DNA of 64,000 bases from Mercenaria mercenaria (taxonomy: Eukaryota > Mollusca > Bivalvia > Venerida > Veneridae): contig NC_069367.1 in NCBI RefSeq assembly GCF_021730395.1, forward strand, positions 6,012,501 to 6,076,500, given 5' to 3'. This document shows positions 54,401 to 64,000 of the stretch, piece after piece. Position numbers and translations under genes: made by a program. Each line of letters begins with the position of its first letter. Positions within the stretch are counted from its first letter, which is position 1. The notes beneath the pieces are model-generated. The model worked only from the letters and a program-made list of their open reading frames with translations. It was not told the origin of the DNA and did no database searches.

Positions 54401-57400
54401 CTAATAGCTCTCTATCTACCACATGTTTTTACCAGAATGTAGCCCCCTAACCATTCTTGTTGAATCAGAAACACTGATAAATTGATGGATCTTCTTGCTC
54501 ATTTTGGAAGACATGATTCCTGACATTCCAAGTTGATTATTGATTAATATCTAAGCGTGATATTAACTAAGTGTGATATTAGTTAAACGTGATATTAGCT
54601 AAGTGTGATATTAACAAAGTGTAATATTTACTAAGTGTGACATTAACTATGAGTGTCTGAATTACCTGGTCAATACTAAGAGCATCGAAACTCATATCTG
54701 CTGCTAAGTTGACTGCCTGTTCTCGGGTTACCCCTGTTGTTATATCAATGGGCTCCTTTATTATAGCGGTGGGATTCTCCTTAGCAACTTCCTCAATGTT
54801 CATACCACCCTGTGAGCTGCCTATCATAATTGGACCCTGAAAATATCCAAGTATTTCTTTATACAAATGTTACTAGATTCCTAATGAGGGAATTTAATAA
54901 TATTATGCAATAGTAATTCAATTATACTGTAGTTGTGCTGAGTTTTAAGCCAAATGTACACAGTTTAGGTCATATGGTAACTTCTTAACTTTTTAATAGT
55001 GGAGGAAGACACCCTCATCCAACCCCAAGTGCCCCTCCAGGCATTGTTTGAGGCACAGGTTAGCAGAGGTCTGGGTAGAACTACTGTCCCTCCACAAGCC
55101 AGCTGGATGGCTTTCTCACATGACAGAATTCTACATCCTTTACATGGGTTTGAATTTTACATACTTTACGGGGATTTGAAAGAACAGGGGAGAAAGGCAA
55201 AAGATCCAAAGTCAGTGACATTAACCACTCTTGTCATGCAGGCCTCCAGTTCAGCTACAAAGTGACAGAAGACTGATCATCAATGATCATTTGAGCCGTG
55301 CCATGGGAAAACCAACATAGTGGCTTTGCAACCAGCATGGATCCAGACCAGCCTGCGCATCCGCTCAGTCTGGTCAGGATCCATGCTGTTCGCTAATGGT
55401 TTCTCTAATTGCAGTAGGCTTTAAAAGCGAACAGCATGGATCCTGACCAGACTGCGCGGATGCGCAGGCTGGTCTGGATCCATGCTGGTCGCAAACCCAC
55501 TATGTTGGTTTTCTCATGGCACGGCTCATTTAGATGAAAAGTTCATTACATGTTTTGTTTTGCACTAAAAGCCCGCTTCATGGCATATTTTCAAATATTT
55601 TCAAACTCCTTTAACTTACACTTAAATATTCAAAACTTTCTTATGACAAGAATTGGTAAATATTTACAGTTTTATGATATCGGCTTATAAATGGTAACTT
55701 TACCTTGAAAGCTCTTTCAATATTATTATATAATAACATTTCACCATATTTTCAGATAAACTTACATGGAAAGCTCTCTCCATTGCGATTGCGAAATAGA
55801 ACTCTCTACGAGCGTATAATCTTTCTACGATCATCACAGTATTACAGATTCTGCCAGCCTCACCGGTCTGTTTTGTAACCAATTTATGACCAATCATTTT
55901 ACTTGCCAAACCCTCGGCTTCTTCTGGGCTGAAAAACAAAAACACACTTAAAATTCATACTTGTTAGTTAATGATTTTACAACTATGTGATTTTCAATAT
56001 TATTTCAGAAAAAGTAATTATAAAACCAAATTTTTAAGAAACCGCATTTTACTGCTTCCTACATTTAACCATGATACCCCATGCAATTATTGTGATTATA
56101 TTATTAATAAATTCTGTAGTCATGAAATTTCGTGGATTTTTGGATAAAATGGCTATAGATACAAATTTGTTGATTTTGACTGAGATTGTCTAGATTGACT
56201 TGACCAAAAATTCCACAAAAATAAGTCACAAAAGATTTTACAGTATACGATAATAACATTTATAAAGGCCACTGGTAAAGGCAGCTGCTAACTGGCACTT
56301 CTTTGAAAATCTGAACTAAACAGAAATAATTTGATCATGAGAAAGGTCTTGATGCCATGACACTACAGACCAAGTTTGGTGAAGATCCATCATACTGCAA
56401 ATGATTCTCAAGACAATGTCAATGAATCATTTTTCTAATAACTGTTCTAGTATCATTTCAAGAATAGTTAAAAAAACAAATTCAATGAGTACATTATCCG
56501 ATCATTTTTAAGTACCGGTAGTAAGAAAAGAGAACTTACGAAAAGGCTAGTTTAACTCCACCCTTCAAACCACTGGAAAATGTTCCTTTTCCCCTGCCAC
56601 CGGCCAGGACTTGTGCTTTGACTACTACATCTTGATTCCCAGTTTCATTCACTGAAATCATATACAGTCAGGAAATGTAATTAGTTACAGGACTATATAA
56701 TGAATTAGTAAGTCTGTAAAAACAGCCCCAAAAAATTTTACTGTAACAAGTGCTGTCGGAGGACAGCAACGCCAGACTATTCAACAGCCTTGTCAATTGA
56801 ATGAATACAAAGGTCGAAAAAGAGGCATAATTTTATACAAATGCAAAACAGGGTTATAGAGCCTGCAAAGAGCTCATGACAGTGGACAAGTGTGTGAAGT
56901 TTCAATCCATTCCCATTAGTGGGTACCTAGATACAAGCTTACATACAAAACCTTAACCAAAAATTTCTAAGTGGAAAAAGGGGCATAATTTTGTAAAAAA
57001 GCAAAATAGAGTTATGGAACCTACGCAAAATAAGTCAGTTTATCACAGTGAATAAGTGTGTGAAGTTTCAATCAATTCACACAACTGATTAATGAGATAC
57101 CAGCTTACATACAAAAACTTAACCAAATCGGTATGCGGATGCCGACACACGAGCGAGTCCAATAGCATTAGCACTACTATTCTTTGAATGGTCAAGCTTA
57201 AAATTATTCAAAATTTAAAGTCACAATTCTTGAGTGCTGCCAGCTCTCACTGGTATCTATTTTTATTTCAAATCTCTTCAGTATTTTAGGTGTTGTGCTC
57301 CAGAGGAAAAAAAGTGTGACAGGCAGAGTGGCAACTATTATGCTCAACCTTTAGTCAGCATAAAAAACTTAACCAAACAAATTCACAGCCACCAGTGATC

Positions 57401-59593
57401 AAATGTTCAACATTTATTTGTTGTTTTTTTTTAATTAAACTAACTGAAATAGAAGCATGCACTTACATACAGTTTAAGCTTTTCTGCAAGTCAGTAAGAT
57501 CCAACATTTTAAATAACTTCATGATTGTGAGAATCTCTTAAGTGTGGTTGTTGCAATTACCAGAAGTTTGCAGAGCGTTCAATAGTAAAACCCATGGAAT
57601 TGAACCATTGACTACAGTCAGATGATTGATTTTACAGCTTCTTTTCAGCTTCAACCAATATGAGCCGTGCCATGAGAAAACCAACATAGTGGATTTGCGA
57701 CCAGCATGGATCCAGACCAACCTGCGCATCCGCGCAGTCTGGTCAGGATCCCTGCTGTTCGCTAACAGTTTCTCTAATTGCTATAGGCTTTGAAAGCGAA
57801 CAGCATGGATCCTGACCAGACTGCGCGGATGCGCAGGCTGGCCTGGATCCATGCTGGTCGCAAACCCACTATGTTGGTTTTCTCATGGCACGGCTCAATT
57901 ATATATCTTACCTTGAAAAAAGTGGCTAAATGACAAAATCACAAACCTAAATCCTCTGCTATTCTTTGGACTTCTTTAACACTCTCTGTAACCCTGTATT
58001 TAGGGACCTTAACTCCAGCTTCTTTGAGAAGATCCCAAGATAAATATTCATGGAGGGAGAGATTTCTTTTCTGTTGGGAGGTCTGTGGCACTGACAACGC
58101 CTGTAAAATAAGTTCTTTTTTTAAGAAACCTTGCTAACTATATTGATTCTGACAAAGTTAAGATCTGATACATGAATGAAAAACACAATTTAATATGAAA
58201 GGAACTGAATATTCAAGGTAAACCTGAACAAAACTATATCTATATTTAAAACTAACCGACCGACCCTAAAATCGGTCCCAAGCTGTACCGTTTTTAAAAC
58301 CAATTGTAAATGTTTTTTGCAATGCTTTTTTATACTTCTGGTTTAAGATCTTAAACAATTAACATATTATGATGTGAAATAGCCTGTTAATAGTGACCTT
58401 TATCTTTTTATGCCGTTGTGGCAAGATAATTATATATAAGCACAACTGTCTTGTGAATTAGAAAAATAACCATGTGACTGTCATACCGTTCCCTTCAAAA
58501 ATTCTACACTGCTGGTTTCCATTTTAAATGATATGATCTTTTTTTTTTGAGTTTGCCATAAAATATGAACATTATGATGTCATGAAGTTGTAACCACCAA
58601 AGACAATTTGAATATAACCAAAGGGTTATACATGTAAATGTAGGTGGATACAAATGTATACCTTATATAAAGCTTAAACATTTATCTATTTATCTAATAA
58701 TTAAATTGAATCCTTAAAGGAATAAATTTAATTTTAAAGATAAAAATCCACAATATAAAATATATGGAGTCGGGTCAATTTTCATCGGTCGGTCGGCAAA
58801 GGCATTCAACATTTTAATTTAGAATATGTGTGACAATCGATCTAGATCTTAAATGATTACAACCTTAAAATTAAAATAATTATCATTTAATTGACCGTTT
58901 TCAATAATCTCTTCCATAAAGGCTACATGTAGCTTTACCGCCAACGTGCTAAAAACAAAGAGATTTACGACTTTTCTTCTTAATTTAAGTATCATAAAAC
59001 AGTTATTGATTGCATAATCCTGCCAGTTCTTAATCAGGGTCATCATAAAAGCTAACTGTAGCTTAATCAGTGTCATCAAAAGATCGTCCCGTGATGAAAG
59101 CCAGCTTAATCAACACGTGTCCCGCTCGAGGGCATGAAACTGATTAGGAATAAACAATGTGACACCGTGGACTGTTTATTGAGTAAAACTGAACAATTTA
59201 TAGACAAGAAAACAAGTTTTTTCTGGATTATTTTTACTTGTTCCTATATTTTTATTTTTTCCGGGACTTTTCAACCCTGTCAAGGACGAGTATGTAATTT
59301 CCGGGACAATCCCGGACAATCCGGGACGTATCACATGTATGAATTAACCCTTAGGGTATTTATGTTTTCCACACATTTGGAACTTCGAAGATCTGACCCT
59401 GAGAATTTTCGATACAAACAGACATCTCTATAAACTGTTTTTAAGTCTGTAAGATATTGACTTGCTTTTCATACAAGGAATTAGGTTTGTGTCCATACTG
59501 CCTGCTAAACTGCAAAAGATTTACCTTCACTGCATGCTTTAATACCGAGTTTTGACACAGTCGTCCGCTTGATCGGAGAACTGCGGACGCCAT
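45437..59593 (-). CDS. SUCLA2: Succinate-CoA ligase [ADP-forming] subunit beta, mitochondrial
   Basis: Eleven coding exons on the minus strand (5' to 3'): 59525-59593, 57947-58100, 56540-56651, 55766-55928, 54666-54836, 53953-54052, 51970-52131, 48306-48448, 47516-47636, 46266-46354 and 45437-45511. All phases match and all donors are GT. They total 1,359 nt or 452 residues, close to the usual length. The protein joins CoA and succinate with ADP phosphorylation in the citric-acid cycle, paired with the alpha subunit. Recognised parts: an Arg/Ser-rich presequence ([11 protein letters not shown]), '[14 protein letters not shown]', the ATP-grasp loop 'GGRGKGTF', '[13 protein letters not shown]', '[13 protein letters not shown]', '[18 protein letters not shown]', 'FLDVGGGAT', and '[16 protein letters not shown]', ending in ELPI. 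'[10 protein letters not shown]' and 'DWTQED' fit SUCLA2 rather than the GTP-type SUCLG2. Confidence 0.95.
46375..46572. repeat. MITE with TTAGCCTGCTA-type ends, copy 4
   Basis: Starts TTAGCCCTTACCCTGTTAA and ends GCCACCAGGCTACGGGTTAA. The interior shares CAGTGCAGACCATAATCAGA and 'GCTGATCTTGGTTTGCA'. In a SUCLA2 intron. Confidence 0.65.
46633..46990 (-). mobile_element. Partial Helentron/HINE-like element (family of element E)
   Basis: In minus orientation its 3' end is a GTCCGAAC hairpin half followed by CTCTTGTT, seen on the plus strand as AACAAGAGTTGTTCGGAC. The core has two units ('GAAAAAGGGGCA', 'CACAGTAGACAAGTGTATAA', 'CCAGCTTACATAC') matching 56745-57367. The 5' hairpin end is not found. 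In a SUCLA2 intron. Confidence 0.5.
47221..47494 (-). repeat. tRNA-derived SINE, well preserved
   Basis: Minus-strand head GCCTCCATGGCCGAGTGG and GGGTTCGAGCCTCACTCGG, then the full body, the GTGCGACGTTAAACCC tail and an A-run. It is the best preserved copy of the 4231-4555 family. Its head end lies only about 21 bases from the donor of SUCLA2 coding exon 9 (47516). Confidence 0.85.
48959..49864 (-). CDS. hAT-transposase-like ORF in a SUCLA2 intron
   Basis: A 301-codon open frame on the minus strand. The C-terminal third has the hAT dimerisation (hATC) pattern: '[20 protein letters not shown]', then 'LRNSL' and '[13 protein letters not shown]'. This is the form seen in ZNF862-like and other hAT-derived proteins. 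No BED zinc finger or complete catalytic domain is visible, so it is a C-terminal portion, or a terminal exon of a split gene. A TAATCAG acceptor-like site sits just before the first Met. It is on the same strand as SUCLA2, in the intron between coding exons 7 and 8. It could be a truncated DNA transposon or a domesticated gene. Nearby repeats of 'GGAGCCACTTTG' at 48651-48712 may belong to its 3' flank. Confidence 0.7.
   Translation of the reverse strand: MCRYSVCAVRPLIYAAALSMHKSITCYKFLYVVHFLADVLKPLCSLSKMYQKQDLDFTEVTPLIKSTINRVNELGSQVNGEHISEFLRQVPDEPSGLVTFEYGGHTIRDSDKHLGLRQSRPVTILSRIVTGMVRSLNNRFSDNEDSAVLTALSNMFNPSVSLAEKSTDKDTVIQYLATVGVEGSKDNLSNFLQFSHAMVDQGNLSVKNTKDLANLALKHQDVYPAAAEAAGRLLVAPVSTAECEQGFSRQNLIKTCLRNSLAMSTLDNLMRISIHGPPVEKFDFGAAFSKWKSVKSRRILA
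50297..51592. repeat. 48-bp satellite array, about 27 units
   Basis: The unit runs GCAAACTTGTAAACTTTTTA, TAGCTATTTAGGTAGGT, then CAACAACATAT. Variants (AAACAA/CAACAA, TTATAT/TTTTAT) are grouped in blocks, indicating local homogenisation. Because 48 is a multiple of three, one minus-strand frame stays open for 430 codons (repeating [16 protein letters not shown]). It lies in the SUCLA2 intron with the hAT-like ORF. There is no evidence that it is translated. Confidence 0.95.
53316..53566. repeat. Palindromic element, copy 4
   Basis: Left end TGGGCCACGCTATGAG, right end ATGGTGTGGCTCA, with the family core GGATCCATGCTGTTCGC and its reverse complement around GAGAAACCGTTAAC. In a SUCLA2 intron. 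Confidence 0.85.
54935..55256 (-). repeat. Old tRNA-derived SINE copy
   Basis: Diverged, minus-orientation copy of the 47.2-kb SINE: TTTAGGTCATATGGTAACTT, GTGGAGGAAGACACC, AAGCCAGCTGGATGGC, then a worn head near CACTCTTGTCATGCAGGCC. In a SUCLA2 intron. Confidence 0.6.
55293..55528. repeat. Palindromic element, copy 5
   Basis: TGAGCCGTGCCATGGG mirrors CTCATGGCACGGCTCA. Near-perfect arms of about 105 bases around GGTTTCTCTAATTGCAGTAGG. In a SUCLA2 intron. Confidence 0.9.
56745..57367 (-). mobile_element. Helentron/HINE-like tandem-core element E
   Basis: Minus orientation. The 5' end is a T-run and the hairpin ATGCTGACTAAAGGTTGAGCAT. The core has two units of about 160 bp ('AAAAAGGGGCATAATTTTGT', 'CAGTGAATAAGTGTGTGAAG'). 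The 3' end is a GCTGTCC...GGACAGC hairpin and CACTTGTT. It lies in a SUCLA2 intron and relates to the partial copy at 46633. Confidence 0.55.
57661..57897. repeat. Palindromic element, copy 6
   Basis: TGAGCCGTGCCATGAG mirrors CTCATGGCACGGCTCA, with arms of about 105 bases. It ends about 50 bases from the donor end of SUCLA2 coding exon 2 (57947). Confidence 0.9.
58254..58800. repeat. Possible element bounded by ACCGACCGACC / GGTCGGTCGG
   Basis: The left ACCGACCGACC and right CGGTCGGTCGG are inverted partners around AT-rich sequence in the first SUCLA2 intron. The ends are short, so this is tentative. Confidence 0.3.
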
Positions 59594-59788
59594 GTTTATT
59601 TCTGAAACATCTACGTAAATGAACGCTCTTGAAATTAAGAATTTAGCAAGCGTTTCGTGAAACAACGATTTTAAGGTCACGTGCATTTTCAATGTCAAGC
59701 AGTTTAAAGGTGTAAACCCATTTTCAGCTTTTTAAAGGTGTGTGACTGATATCCAACATTTAGGAAACGATGATCTACTTCTATTTAT

Positions 59789-60597
59789 CATAGGCGTAGG
59801 AGCCGGGGGTGGGGGCTGGCCCCCTCAGAGCTAGTAAAGATGGGCCGAACTATAGTTTGGCCCCACTCTCTTGCACACCGGTTACATTAGCATTCACGTG
59901 TATGGAACGAACGACAACTCTGCTTGGAGATTGGTTTGGCCCCTGCAATATTATTTTTGGAAAAGAGATATAGCAGTCTAATATTAGATCTAGATCTACA
60001 TTTATTTAGTATAATATAGATCATTTGAATTCTTTTCAACCTGATTTCTGATCTGATTTGCATAACTTTGGCCTTTCTTTGCATTCTGACTTGTCCCTGT
60101 AAGGTGAGTATTGAAACCTCGTATGCGCCTAGGATTGTTCGATTATATTTTATAAAACGAGTAGGCCTATAATATCTAGCACATTGATCACTACAGTTCC
60201 GATCTGAGCGTCTGCAAAAACGTTGTAAGTATTTAGCCTGTTTACACATGTAAACGTTTTGTATTTACATTTTCATGGTCTAGTCAAAGGAAATAATATT
60301 CCAACAACTTTATATTACAATTATCTAGACAAATGCAGCTCCAGGGCTTCAACCGAAGACTGTAAAAATGGCACTCTTGATTTAGAACAATACATATTTT
60401 GACCGATTAAGTTACACCATTGTGTGGTTCGTTAGAAATGCATCAGAATAACAAATAGGGTCTATGGCCCATTTGACCTCTGGACAAGGTCATGAATGCA
60501 CCTGGGATCCCTCGCCAGACCCCGGTCCCCGTCGAAAGGTTTTGCCCCCCCCCCCCCACACACACACCCAAAAGTTAAACTCGCTCCTACGCCTATG
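59789..60597. mobile_element. About 810-bp non-autonomous DNA element with 5-bp target duplication
   Basis: The ends CATAGGCGTAGGAGC and GCTCCTACGCCTATG are perfect 15-bp inverted repeats, flanked on both sides by TTTAT. The interior has GGGGGTGGGGGC near one end and a C-run with CACACACAC near the other, and no transposase. It lies just upstream of the SUCLA2 first coding exon. Confidence 0.75.
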
Positions 60598-61264
60598 TTT
60601 ATGTAAATTTCTTGCTCAGAATTGTGGGAATAGTTACTGTTGTCTTAAAGCGTTTGTAAATAGCGGCCTCAGGCCTCTTATAAGATTTAATGTATTCAGT
60701 AGGTCGAATGATTTCTTAAGATAATTATATCTAGATCTATAATTGTTCTCTGTAGCCTACTGTAGCCTACTTATACAGACCAAAACAAAACACTTTGTAA
60801 TATTGTCTAAAACGAAAATAGATTTTACCATGCAAAGACATGCAATACTAAGGGGAAATGAATGTTTAAAGATTCAATGTACGGGCTTTCCTAACGTCAT
60901 GTTTAATGCTCGCCTGTACGGAGACAGTAAACCAAAATACAGTATCAAAGAGACAAAGCATATGAAAACCGTACCCACCCACCCCCATTTCCTGTTTAAC
61001 GTGTAAGACTTCCTGTTTCAAATTTGCGAGGACGATGTGTACGCAGCCGCGTATTTTGCGTACAGGTATAAGGTACCTGTTAAGTTTTGTACAAGGATTT
61101 TACCTTCAAAAAAGAAACATCATTACTGAACGATAAATGTCATTTTTATACTTCTTTCGTATACTGTCTTTCCTGTAGGAAGAACTAATTTTTCCACATT
61201 ATAATCTTTATTAATTATATAAAACGTTTTTTACACTTTTGGTGGGCAGTGTTATATTTTGCTT
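60598..61264. other. No gene recognised
   Basis: AT-rich intergenic sequence upstream of SUCLA2. The 87-codon ORF at 60743-61006 has no domain. Confidence 0.45.
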
Positions 61265-61560
61265 ATTTAATAAAATCTACAAGAAGATCATGTAAAAGAT
61301 CCTGTGGAAGCATAGAATGCAACTAAGCAAAGTAAAACTAGGCCAAGTTTGTCCGAGTCTGTTAATGAGAGGTAATGGAAAATGCAACATCCATCACGCC
61401 CCTAGCACCGGCTTCAGTTGAATTCTATTACATAAACATTGAATGGACTTCATGATCCCAAAGGACCAGAAAATACAACTACACTGAATACAAGTACATG
61501 GAGACTTTTTACGGACCGCCTTAAATTACGGCACTGTGATACTTATAAAATATGCGAGAA
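61265..61560. repeat. Interspersed repeat, second long copy
   Basis: Matches 15655-15960 throughout: AAAATCTACAAGAAGATC, GAATGCAACTAAG, GAGTCTGTTAATGAGAGG, CCCCTAGCACCGGCTTCAG and CATGATCCCAAAGGACCAG. Confidence 0.65.
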
Positions 61561-61616
61561 GATCACTGACTGGGTATGTTAATGAGAGGTGATGGAGAAT
61601 GCAACTTATGCACATT

Positions 61617-61689
61617 AAGAGTTTATCTCGTGTCATCATTGGTCTGTTTTCGTAAGAGTTTATCTCGTGTCATCATTGGTCTGTTTTCA
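61617..61689 (+). repeat. 36-bp tandem duplication
   Basis: AAGAGTTTATCTCGTGTC followed by ATCATTGGTCTGTTTTC occurs twice in direct succession without change. Confidence 0.9.
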
Positions 61690-62768
61690 ATGCGTTCAGT
61701 TGCACGGGTTTCTTTTTTTACAGCAGCCTACTATGTTTGACATGGATTAAGGCCGATCATATATGACAAGCTTGAATTAATTACCAGAAGCATTATCTCC
61801 CCATTTGTATTGAAAACATGAATTCACATGGAAAAAATTATTAAATAATAGTTACCGTGTACTATATATCACGCATGTCTGCTACATGAACATGCATTTG
61901 GACCTACAGGCTACAGTCGCCTTCTGCTTCAAAATAAAAATCCTGGATCCGCCCATTGGCCATATCTAATCAGTAATTATGTACTCATTGTCGTACATAG
62001 AGGGAAATAGCGAATCACTTAGTGAGAATCAGTAGAGGAAGAAAAAACATTATTTTTACTTGCCACCCCCGAACGGGAAGTCTCCCTACCGAAAACTGTT
62101 TTTATCTTGGAAAACATTTACGGTATATATATACTGAACAAAACAGCTAATCCGCGCAATTTAACCTACAATCTGAAACGTAAAAATTTGCAAAATAGCA
62201 AATGACGGGTAAGCTCTATGGTTCAGTGTAGAAAAAAAGTATGTTAAAACGACTCCGTTTTTCAGGTATGATGGCCCTGAAAGGTGAACACGTGTAGATA
62301 GCATTTGAAGTTATTGATAATTAGTCCTTTGTCAAAATAAAACACACACTGATATGTCAATTTGCAGAAAGAGAAAAAGTTAGAAATTTTCAGACTGAAT
62401 TGCCACAGTAAAACAAACTGTAATGAAGCCTGTTGGCGAAAACAATACCTATATAACTATGTTAGGCAGTACACAGACCAGCATTCAGGGACAGCATACA
62501 CTAGTAGCTGCCCATACAAGTGTTTTAATTAGTTATAGTCAGTATTTATTCAAAACAATGAATTTATATATAATATTATATCATACACTTTTTATATATC
62601 ATTTCTCAAAGATCAGTATGCTGTATAACTGTTTTGCACATTATGTGTTAAGATAGGAAGCGTCATGAATGCGGTATATCACACGCGGTTGGAAATATTG
62701 TGTTAGATTTTATAATGTTCCAAAACACATTTCTGCTGACTAAAGTTAGTAGTTTGTGAACTGTCATC
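61690..62768. other. No gene recognised
   Basis: AT-rich sequence 3' of the C1q exon (which is on the minus strand). It may include its 3' untranslated region. The ORF at 62423-62656 has no domain. Confidence 0.45.
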
Positions 62769-63187
62769 TCAAAGCGCGTGCAGCAAAGAGCCAGAATATC
62801 CTGTGTGCAAATGTGTGCTACTAATACTTCCACCAATATAACCTTCTCCCTCAACCCACACATCATCTCCGGCAACCAACTCGGCAACCGTCGAAACCCC
62901 ACCCATGTCCCATCCACTGTTGTAACCCGCGAAAGCAAACTCGATCGTGTTGCCATTTTTTTTCAAGTGGATATTACCGCTTTTAGCAACATTTCCGAGG
63001 GTAATGGAAAAAAGATAGGTTCCGTTACACGGGGCAGTAAAAATGCCATGCCTTGGATCAAATCCATTGCCTATATTTAGGTCCACTCGGTCGAAGACAA
63101 TCAGGTGACCAGTATGAACATTTCCGATATCGTGTGTCAGCTGCGTCCTGAATGCAGTGTATGGACATTTTGTTGTTGTTTGTGTAC
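62769..63187 (-). CDS. C1q-domain protein, 3' terminal exon (partial gene)
   Basis: Minus-strand exon opened by a TGTTTTTGCAG acceptor and entered in phase 1. It encodes about 139 residues with the C1q globular pattern: 'YTAFRTQL', 'LIVFDRVDLNIGNGFDPRHG', 'IFTAPCNGTYLFSITL', 'IHLKKNGNTI', 'VAELVAGDDVWVEGEG', and 'YSGSLLHAL' at the end. The aromatic and glycine positions of the jelly roll are all present, so the domain looks complete. C1q-domain proteins are secreted and bind sugars or other ligands in molluscan immunity. The signal peptide and any coiled coil must lie in upstream exons to the right, probably beyond the window. None could be identified in 63188-64000. Confidence 0.9.
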
Positions 63188-64000
63188 CTGCAAAAACATG
63201 TGATGTCATTAATTAGGATGGCAATCCCATGTGACTTTTTGTTACCGTACACACGTGTCGTTTTAGGTAACATTTTGCTTATATTATCCTTTAATATTAC
63301 CTGACGGATTTTCGAAGACAGTAAAATCAGTGCTTTGCCCCGTAGAAAACTTCTGCAATCAGGTCTCAGTACTTCGCCGAATTTTGAATTTAAAGTGTTT
63401 ACGTTATGTTGTAAATTTAGCAGCTAGTCTTATTAAAGTTGATTTATTAATTGATTCTACTGATGTGAAACTTTGACCTCTGCTACTAGAGATGTCATTC
63501 ACCAGTTACCCTCATAAATTGCTTGGGACTGGAGTGTGTATCATTTTATCAGGGTATGTTGTCATCATGTACCATCGTAAACATGTCTGATCTGTTAGAG
63601 TTAGAGGTTGCTCCATATTTGGGATGGTACCATCAGTCAACGGTTATCCTCATAAATATTAGGGGTAATCTTTGTCTTTCATCACTATGATACACTCCAA
63701 ATATGGGAGGGTACCTGCTTTTGTATATAAGCCTAGGTCAGAACTTGGGAGGGGAATTCTTTACTTTTGGCTCGGACTTTGAAAATGACAGATCATAGAA
63801 ACAAGAAATGAAATACTTTACAGTTATAATCATAAGTGACTTTAGACCAGATGAATGAGAGAATTATAATTTTGACAACATTATTTCCATCATTTAGACT
63901 ATTTATCCATCACATAATAAACTGATGTAGTAAACTGGATTTTAAGTGTATTTTATCTATGGAGTATAAACACCCTCACCCGAACCTACGTTTTTCAACA
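63188..64000. other. Intron or flank of the C1q gene; nothing coding recognised
   Basis: Contains a diverged duplicated phrase: 'ATATTTGGGATGGTACCATC' at about 63614 and 'AAATATGGGAGGGTACC' at about 63697, both near 'CTCATAAAT' motifs. No signal-peptide exon was seen on the minus strand. Confidence 0.4.

Noticed and set aside
62778-63080. Plus-strand 100-codon ORF over the C1q exon
   Set aside because: Antisense shadow of the C1q coding sequence, which shows the full domain pattern on the minus strand.

Overview
The window is eukaryotic nuclear DNA: AT-rich, intron-rich and full of short non-autonomous repeats. It most resembles a bivalve mollusc. Supporting signs are a C1q-domain exon, an intronless Mab-21/cGAS-like gene with a decayed copy beside it, tRNA-headed SINEs and tandem-core repeat elements. 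This rests on pattern recognition, and I cannot name the species. No bacterial features, CRISPR array, rRNA gene or intact tRNA gene was seen.

Regions, left to right. 1-4.7 kb: repeats only, including a 477-bp direct repeat and two inverted tRNA-like heads. 4.8-9.5 kb: an intact 552-residue Mab-21/cGAS-like nucleotidyltransferase gene and, 1.8 kb downstream on the same strand, a broken paralogue. 9.5-19.3 kb: no gene recognised; a mosaic of repeats and fold-back elements. 19.4-33.8 kb (+): a long spliced gene. I chained eleven exons with matching phases and consensus splice sites into about 1,270 codons. Its N-terminal part resembles nucleoporin Nup153, its middle is Ser/Thr-rich with FxF motifs, and its last exon encodes a complete DEDDh 3'-5' exonuclease like the one in PML. 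If transcripts confirm it, this nucleoporin-exonuclease fusion is the most novel thing here. 33.8-43.4 kb: nested and tandem repeats. 45.4-59.6 kb (-): SUCLA2, the mitochondrial ADP-forming succinate-CoA ligase beta subunit, in 11 coding exons (about 452 residues). Its introns carry a hAT-transposase-like ORF, a 48-bp satellite, SINEs and palindromic elements. 62.8-63.2 kb (-): the 3' exon of a C1q-domain protein.

The genes do not form a pathway. The cGAS-like gene and C1q exon are of innate-immune type, the nucleoporin-exonuclease gene is nuclear, and SUCLA2 is metabolic. The repeats are informative in themselves. Seven insertions with unrelated interiors share one terminal signature: a T-run and hairpin at one end, a CTCTTGTT motif at the other, in the style of Helentron/HINE elements. 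A 240-bp near-perfect palindrome occurs six times. Exon boundaries were read by eye from splice consensus, reading frame and phase; there is no transcript evidence.
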